Assembly (NCBI GenBank): GCA_019752835.1
Contig: JAIELR010000134.1
Location: forward strand, 1-10,087
DNA length: 10,087 bases
DNA from: Gammaproteobacteria bacterium
GTDB lineage: Bacteria; Pseudomonadota; Gammaproteobacteria; UBA1113
Direction: 5' to 3'
Each line of letters begins with the position of its first letter. Position 1 is the first letter of the stretch. Both the position numbers and the translations under genes were made by a program. The notes beneath the pieces were generated by a model. It had not been told where the DNA came from, did no database searches, and saw nothing but the letters and a program-made list of their open reading frames with translations. Shown piece after piece: positions 7,181-10,087 of the stretch.

Positions 7181-7391
7181 AGCGCTATAAATGCTCAATA
7201 TAGAGGCAACAACTTACTCGATAATCCCACAAATAGATATGATTAAAGGACAGCGCGTAATACAGGGCCGAGTTTCGTAAAATCAACGATCCCGTATTAC
7301 GCTTTTATCGTGAGCGTTCTTTATCTTGCCTCATTTGCAATATCAATAAATGGTAAGTTCTAAGCATTATTCCTGCTTTAATACGGGCTAC
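7167..7391. repeat. 225-bp MITE-like element with perfect 17-bp inverted ends at the recF terminus
   Basis: GTAGCCCGTATTAAAGC (7167-7183) is exactly inverted at 7375-7391, with partial similarity continuing about 14 bp further inside. An inner inverted pair repeats the theme: GCGTAATACAGGG (7255-7267) against CCCGTATTACGC (7291-7302). No ORF is present inside. The left end encodes the last recF residues and stop. The GTAGCC...GGCTAC ends resemble those of the repeat at 2870-2980, suggesting a related family. From 7392 to the bla start at 7528 I see no convincing promoter or gene. Confidence 0.75.
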
Positions 7392-7527
7392 ACGGTTTAA
7401 AAAATACCAGGGGATCCTAAGGGATGAGCTACTATATCCGCTTTCTAAAATAGTAAACGTATTGTAGAATATCAAATACCGTCTTTCAGAAAAATTTTAC
7501 TTCAATATTAACTTGAGAACATATGCA

Positions 7528-8406
7528 ATGCGCAAATTAATAAGCCGAATACTTCCTTATATTTTAGTAGCTACCACACTTGATGCAACTGCAAATACTA
7601 TCACCACTCAAGAATACACTCAGCAACTTAAAACCTATAATGCCTGTTTTATTCTCTATGACTTAAACCACCATAAGGTCGTTAGTGAATATAATCCACA
7701 TAACTACTGTAACCAACGCATAGCACCGGACTCTACTTTTAAGGTAGCATTATCATTAATGGCTTTCAACCAAGGTATTATTAATCAAGAAACGGTATTT
7801 AAATGGGACGGTAAAACCTGGGATCTGCCTGACTGGAATCAAAATCAAACAGCCCATAGTTGGCTTAAATATTCAGTGGTATGGGTTTCTCAGCTAATTA
7901 CTCCACAGTTGGGTTATGCTCGCATCAAACACTATTTGGCGGGCTTTGATTACGGTAATGAGGATTTTAGTGGAGATCCTGGGAAAAATAATGGCCTCAC
8001 TTATGCGTGGTTAGGAAGTAGTTTAAAAATATCTGCTGTAGAGCAGCTTAATTTCTTAAAAGCAATGTTAAGCAATGAACTGCCCGTTAACAATGATGCG
8101 GTAGCTAATACCAAAGCAAATATGTATCAAGGTAAACTAGATAGCGGAGCTGATTACTATGGTAAAACAGGTTCTGGTCGACATGGACAGAATGAGCGGG
8201 AAAGTAACCCTAGTAAATTACGTGATGGGTGGTTTGTCGGTTTTGTTGATAATGGTGGTGAGCACTATATTTTTGTCAGTAACCTTACCGATAAAGTGCC
8301 TGCCTCTACGGATAAATCGTATGGTGTTCATGCATTAAGTCCTGCAGGTAGTGCCGTATTGAAACCTATAACGATACAATTATTGAATGATTACTTTACT
8401 AAGTAG
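7528..8406 (+). CDS. Class D (OXA-type) serine beta-lactamase, 292 aa
   Basis: Periplasmic enzyme that hydrolyses beta-lactams through an acyl-serine intermediate. ATG 7528 is chosen because it starts a signal peptide (MRKLISRILPYILVATTLDATA, likely cleaved after the ATA); the frame also opens at TTG 7513 but that start adds nothing. All class D motifs are present: STFK at 69-72 (nucleophile S69, carboxylated K72), S-V-V at 116-118 in KYSVVWVSQ, YGN at 142-144, the W-L-x-S-S-L-x-I-S segment (161-169) and KTG at 203-205. The loop from KTG to DGWFVGF is longer than in many OXA enzymes. APDSTFK, WDGKTWDLPDWN and FSGDPGKNNGLT recall OXA-29/LoxA of Legionella-group bacteria, from memory. It stands alone behind recF, in the place usually occupied by gyrB. 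Spectrum cannot be predicted. Confidence 0.93.
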   Translation: MRKLISRILPYILVATTLDATANTITTQEYTQQLKTYNACFILYDLNHHKVVSEYNPHNYCNQRIAPDSTFKVALSLMAFNQGIINQETVFKWDGKTWDLPDWNQNQTAHSWLKYSVVWVSQLITPQLGYARIKHYLAGFDYGNEDFSGDPGKNNGLTYAWLGSSLKISAVEQLNFLKAMLSNELPVNNDAVANTKANMYQGKLDSGADYYGKTGSGRHGQNERESNPSKLRDGWFVGFVDNGGEHYIFVSNLTDKVPASTDKSYGVHALSPAGSAVLKPITIQLLNDYFTK

Positions 8407-8447
8407 GGGGCTATCCCATTAAATGAACAGAACGTCGGCTCAGAAAG

Positions 8448-8526
8448 GCGTCATCCCGCGCCGCCAGCCGAATGAGTTTCTGCTCTGTGAAAGCTTACCG
8501 ATTGCGGCTTTTGCACAGGATGACGC
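8448..8526. repeat. Inverted repeat GCGTCATCC / GGATGACGC
   Basis: GCGTCATCC (8448-8456) is exactly inverted at 8518-8526, enclosing 61 bp of GC-richer sequence than the surroundings. It resembles a dispersed palindromic intergenic element, but no second copy is in the window to prove it. Confidence 0.45.
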
Positions 8527-8627
8527 TGTGGGGGTAGCCTGCCTTCCGAATAAGGCTCGTACTTTTTAATGGCACAGCCGTCTATTAAGTAGTTTCTTCT
8601 CTGGACTAGAAGTTGGTTACGTGCTTG

Positions 8628-8678
8628 AGTTGGTGTTAATTTGTCAAGTGGTTTGATGGACCTCAAATAACACCAACT
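8628..8678. repeat. 11-bp perfect inverted repeat downstream of the minus-strand membrane protein gene
   Basis: AGTTGGTGTTA (8628-8638) is exactly inverted as TAACACCAACT (8668-8678), with a 29-nt loop. It lies between two convergent genes, but neither strand has a T-run after the stem, so a terminator role is uncertain. Confidence 0.45.
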
Positions 8679-8700
8679 TCATCCCATGATTAAAATTATT

Positions 8701-9513
8701 TCAGGGATAAACGTTGAGTAATTCCCGAATAGAATCAGGGCTTTTTCGTAATTGACCTACTGCAGGGTTAAGTAAGTTTAGGAAAATATGGTCAGTTAAG
8801 CTTACTTTTCCCTCTACAAAAGATTGGGTTGCATCAGTAAAGAGCCTAACAAATAACTCATTTTGCTTTTCAGTAAGTGGGATGTGTTCAGCGCTTTGAG
8901 CGTTTAGCTCAAGAATGAATTTTTTCATTCCTGGGAAATCCTTTATGACGTTATCAAAAACAATTTGTGCATGCTCAATAATTTTTCCCTTAATTTCATT
9001 AAAGAGCAAAAAAATTGCGAGTGCAACACCCATGAGGGAATCAATCGATGCACTGATGGTTCCTTCAAACCCTAAGGCCGTTAATAAGCCACCACAGAAA
9101 ATTACAAACGCACTAAAAGACAAGCCAACCAAAATCCCTGAGCCATATCCATTTTTTATAGCGGTTGATGTCAGGCTTAACATGACTAGTACGTAGTTAA
9201 GTCCTACAAAGGGGTCTTCAAAGAGTTTATTTGCGGCGAAATAAGAAAACATACCTAATGAAGTACTTGTCCAAGTGCGAAAAAAACATGAAGCAGAAAA
9301 TGATGGAAGGGGCGTTTCGTATATTTTGTAACTTGTTCTAAAAGAAATTAGGAACTGGCATAGCTCATCATAAGATGGTACTTTTTCCACAGGGTTAGGG
9401 TTTGAAGCTAATGCAAATCTATATTTAAGCACGTGCATTTTGCGACCCAATGCGCCGCAAAAAAGTCCATCGGGCCTGTCTTCTATGTCAGTTCCATTAT
9501 CATTTATTGGCAC
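8701..9513 (-). CDS. Uncharacterised membrane protein, 270 aa, GTG start
   Basis: I do not recognise the family. The start is GTG at 9513-9511 because AAGGAG (9525-9520) lies exactly 6 nt upstream; the frame extends to TTG 9597 but with no ribosome site there. The protein has a soluble N-terminus of about 95 residues, then two to four hydrophobic segments (about 101-117, 124-147 and 160-171, possibly also 85-94) and a soluble C-terminal part of about 95 residues that looks helical. There is no signal peptide at the N-terminus and no catalytic motif that I can name. The gene runs opposite to dnaA-recF-bla, hence likely against replication, and stands alone between repeats. An effector or other lineage-specific protein is possible but the sequence does not show it. 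Confidence 0.7.
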   Translation of the reverse strand: MPINDNGTDIEDRPDGLFCGALGRKMHVLKYRFALASNPNPVEKVPSYDELCQFLISFRTSYKIYETPLPSFSASCFFRTWTSTSLGMFSYFAANKLFEDPFVGLNYVLVMLSLTSTAIKNGYGSGILVGLSFSAFVIFCGGLLTALGFEGTISASIDSLMGVALAIFLLFNEIKGKIIEHAQIVFDNVIKDFPGMKKFILELNAQSAEHIPLTEKQNELFVRLFTDATQSFVEGKVSLTDHIFLNLLNPAVGQLRKSPDSIRELLNVYP

Positions 9514-9519
9514 TATAAA

Positions 9520-9525
9520 CTCCTT
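9520..9525 (-). promoter_or_regulatory. Ribosome binding site AAGGAG that fixes the start of the membrane protein gene
   Basis: AAGGAG on the minus strand is a full Shine-Dalgarno match and is separated from the GTG (9513-9511) by TTTATA, an ideal spacing. Confidence 0.75.
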
Positions 9526-9600
9526 AAGTAGTGCAAGAAAAAACTCCCAAGTAGAAGGGGATCTTAATATTGGTAAATTTGATGTTGTAATATACAATGA

Positions 9601-9640
9601 AAAAAATTAAAAAACACCTGTCGAATTATAACAGGTGTTT
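9601..9640 (-). terminator. Rho-independent terminator-like hairpin, leftward
   Basis: A 10-bp perfect stem AAACACCTGT (9612-9621) / ACAGGTGTTT (9631-9640) with a 9-nt loop. On the minus strand it is followed by TTTAATTTTTT, which fits termination of leftward transcription coming from beyond 9660; on the plus strand only three T follow. It lies upstream of the membrane protein gene and would insulate it from read-through. Confidence 0.65.
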
Positions 9641-9644
9641 GAAA

Positions 9645-9660
9645 TGTTCCACGTGGAACA
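9645..9660. promoter_or_regulatory. parS: parS-like site 3, intergenic
   Basis: Third exact copy of TGTTCCACGTGGAACA, 2.5 kb from site 2. Unlike the two recF copies it is not in a recognised gene, so coding constraint cannot explain it. It lies 4 bp from the hairpin at 9612-9640. Confidence 0.85.
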
Positions 9661-9727
9661 AAGTGGTTAGAAGGAGTCGTTAAGGTTGAGTATATTATCT
9701 GGTGCTGTTGAAATTTTTTAGTTGAAC

Positions 9728-10087
9728 ATGGATGATGTCTGGAAATCAACAGGCGCCCCGCAAGAATGGCTCGAAGTCCCTTAAATTAAACAAGCCGATT
9801 AAGTTAAGTGAAATGTCGGCATACAATGCAGACGAATTGGCCGCTTATACAAGTATTGCCATTACGTGAATGCGGAAAAAAGCATGTTGAATGACAAGTT
9901 CATAGAGGGTAAGGAGGAATGATTAGCGAAAGGTGAGGCGAAAGGAGTTTTAACTGCGAAGCAGACGATGGCACGAAAGTTATTAAGCAAAGGCTTCTTT
10001 TCAACCAGTATATCCTGCTGCGAGCCGTTCACTGATTAGTTGGCTACGTCAAAGTAATTATTGGGACAATGAAGTATTAAATGGGTT
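9728..10087 (+). pseudogene. Decayed 3' part of an Rpn/PD-(D/E)XK nuclease-family transposase gene, continuing past the window
   Basis: Segments in two frames together resemble the C-terminal half of this family. Frame starting 9728 reads MDDVWKSTGAPQEWLEVP then stop TAA (9782-9784), followed by IKQAD. The next frame, from 9801, reads KLSEMSAYNADELAAY. The first frame resumes at 9848 with YKYCHYVNAEKSMLNDKF and IEGKEE, a stop TGA (9920-9922), then LAKGEAKGVLTAKQTMARKL and LSKGF. From 10002 the other frame continues QPVYPAASRSLISWLRQS. The EGKxEG-type repeat and the final LSKGF...helix pattern are typical. Two in-frame stops and at least three frame changes show it is inactive. No N-terminal nuclease domain is seen upstream (9661-9727 holds nothing recognised). 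Family assignment is from memory. Confidence 0.6.

Larger units (their letters stand above)
8407..8700. other. Repeat-bearing spacer between convergent bla and the minus-strand gene
   Basis: No credible gene. It holds inverted repeats described separately (8448-8526 and 8628-8678) and a further short pair TCGGCT/AGCCGA (8435-8440, 8466-8471). No classical terminator with a T-run was found after bla. A 71-codon minus-strand frame covers the spacer but looks like translated repeat sequence. Confidence 0.5.

Noticed and set aside
7392..7527. Promoter for the beta-lactamase gene
   Set aside because: Candidates such as TAGAAT near 7466 lack a good -35 partner; nothing is strong enough to call by eye.
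8451..8666. 71-codon minus-strand frame between bla and the membrane protein gene
   Set aside because: It runs across the inverted repeats, has no clear ribosome site and no recognisable domain; it looks like translated repeat DNA.
9564..9749. 61-codon minus-strand frame over parS site 3 and the hairpin
   Set aside because: It crosses a terminator-like hairpin and a parS site, and its composition is unlike a real protein.
1..10087. CRISPR arrays, tRNA or rRNA genes
   Set aside because: No regularly spaced direct repeats and no tRNA- or rRNA-like segments were noticed on either strand.

Overview
The window is the chromosomal replication-origin neighbourhood of a low-GC gammaproteobacterium. 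Gene order (mnmE-yidC-yidD-rnpA-rpmH leftward, then a non-coding AT-rich gap, then dnaA-dnaN-recF rightward) is the classic gammaproteobacterial oriC layout. The DnaA sequence and an OXA-29/LoxA-like class D beta-lactamase point, by recollection of family sequences, to Legionellales (Legionella/Coxiella/Aquicella relatives). That assignment is an inference and was not searched.

Left arm (1-2645, minus strand): the first 28 codons of mnmE, yidC (start at 1912, not the longer frame upstream), yidD, rnpA (GTG start) and rpmH. A well-formed sigma70-type promoter lies at 2797-2825. A 148-bp near-palindromic element (52-199) separates yidC from mnmE and appears to supply the mnmE start codon.

Origin region (2646-3589): the rpmH leader and promoter, a 111-bp palindromic repeat (2870-2980), then about 600 bp with five DnaA-box matches and a very AT-rich stretch. 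A dnaA promoter candidate has a perfect DnaA box in its spacer.

Right arm (3590-8406, plus strand): dnaA (GTG start), dnaN and recF, closely spaced. gyrB, which usually follows recF, is absent. Instead a 225-bp element with perfect 17-bp inverted ends supplies the last codons and stop of recF, and a complete class D beta-lactamase gene follows.

Right end (8407-10087): repeat-rich spacer, an unrecognised 270-aa membrane protein gene on the minus strand (GTG start with a strong Shine-Dalgarno), a terminator-like hairpin, and a decayed 3' end of an Rpn/PD-(D/E)XK nuclease-transposase gene.

The most interesting signal is three identical perfect 16-bp palindromes TGTTCCACGTGGAACA (6492, 7116, 9645), matching the chromosomal ParB-binding parS consensus. 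Two are embedded in recF in the same reading frame, both encoding FHVEQ. The window thus combines the initiator, sliding clamp, replication start site and probable chromosome-segregation centromere, reshaped by several small palindromic insertions.
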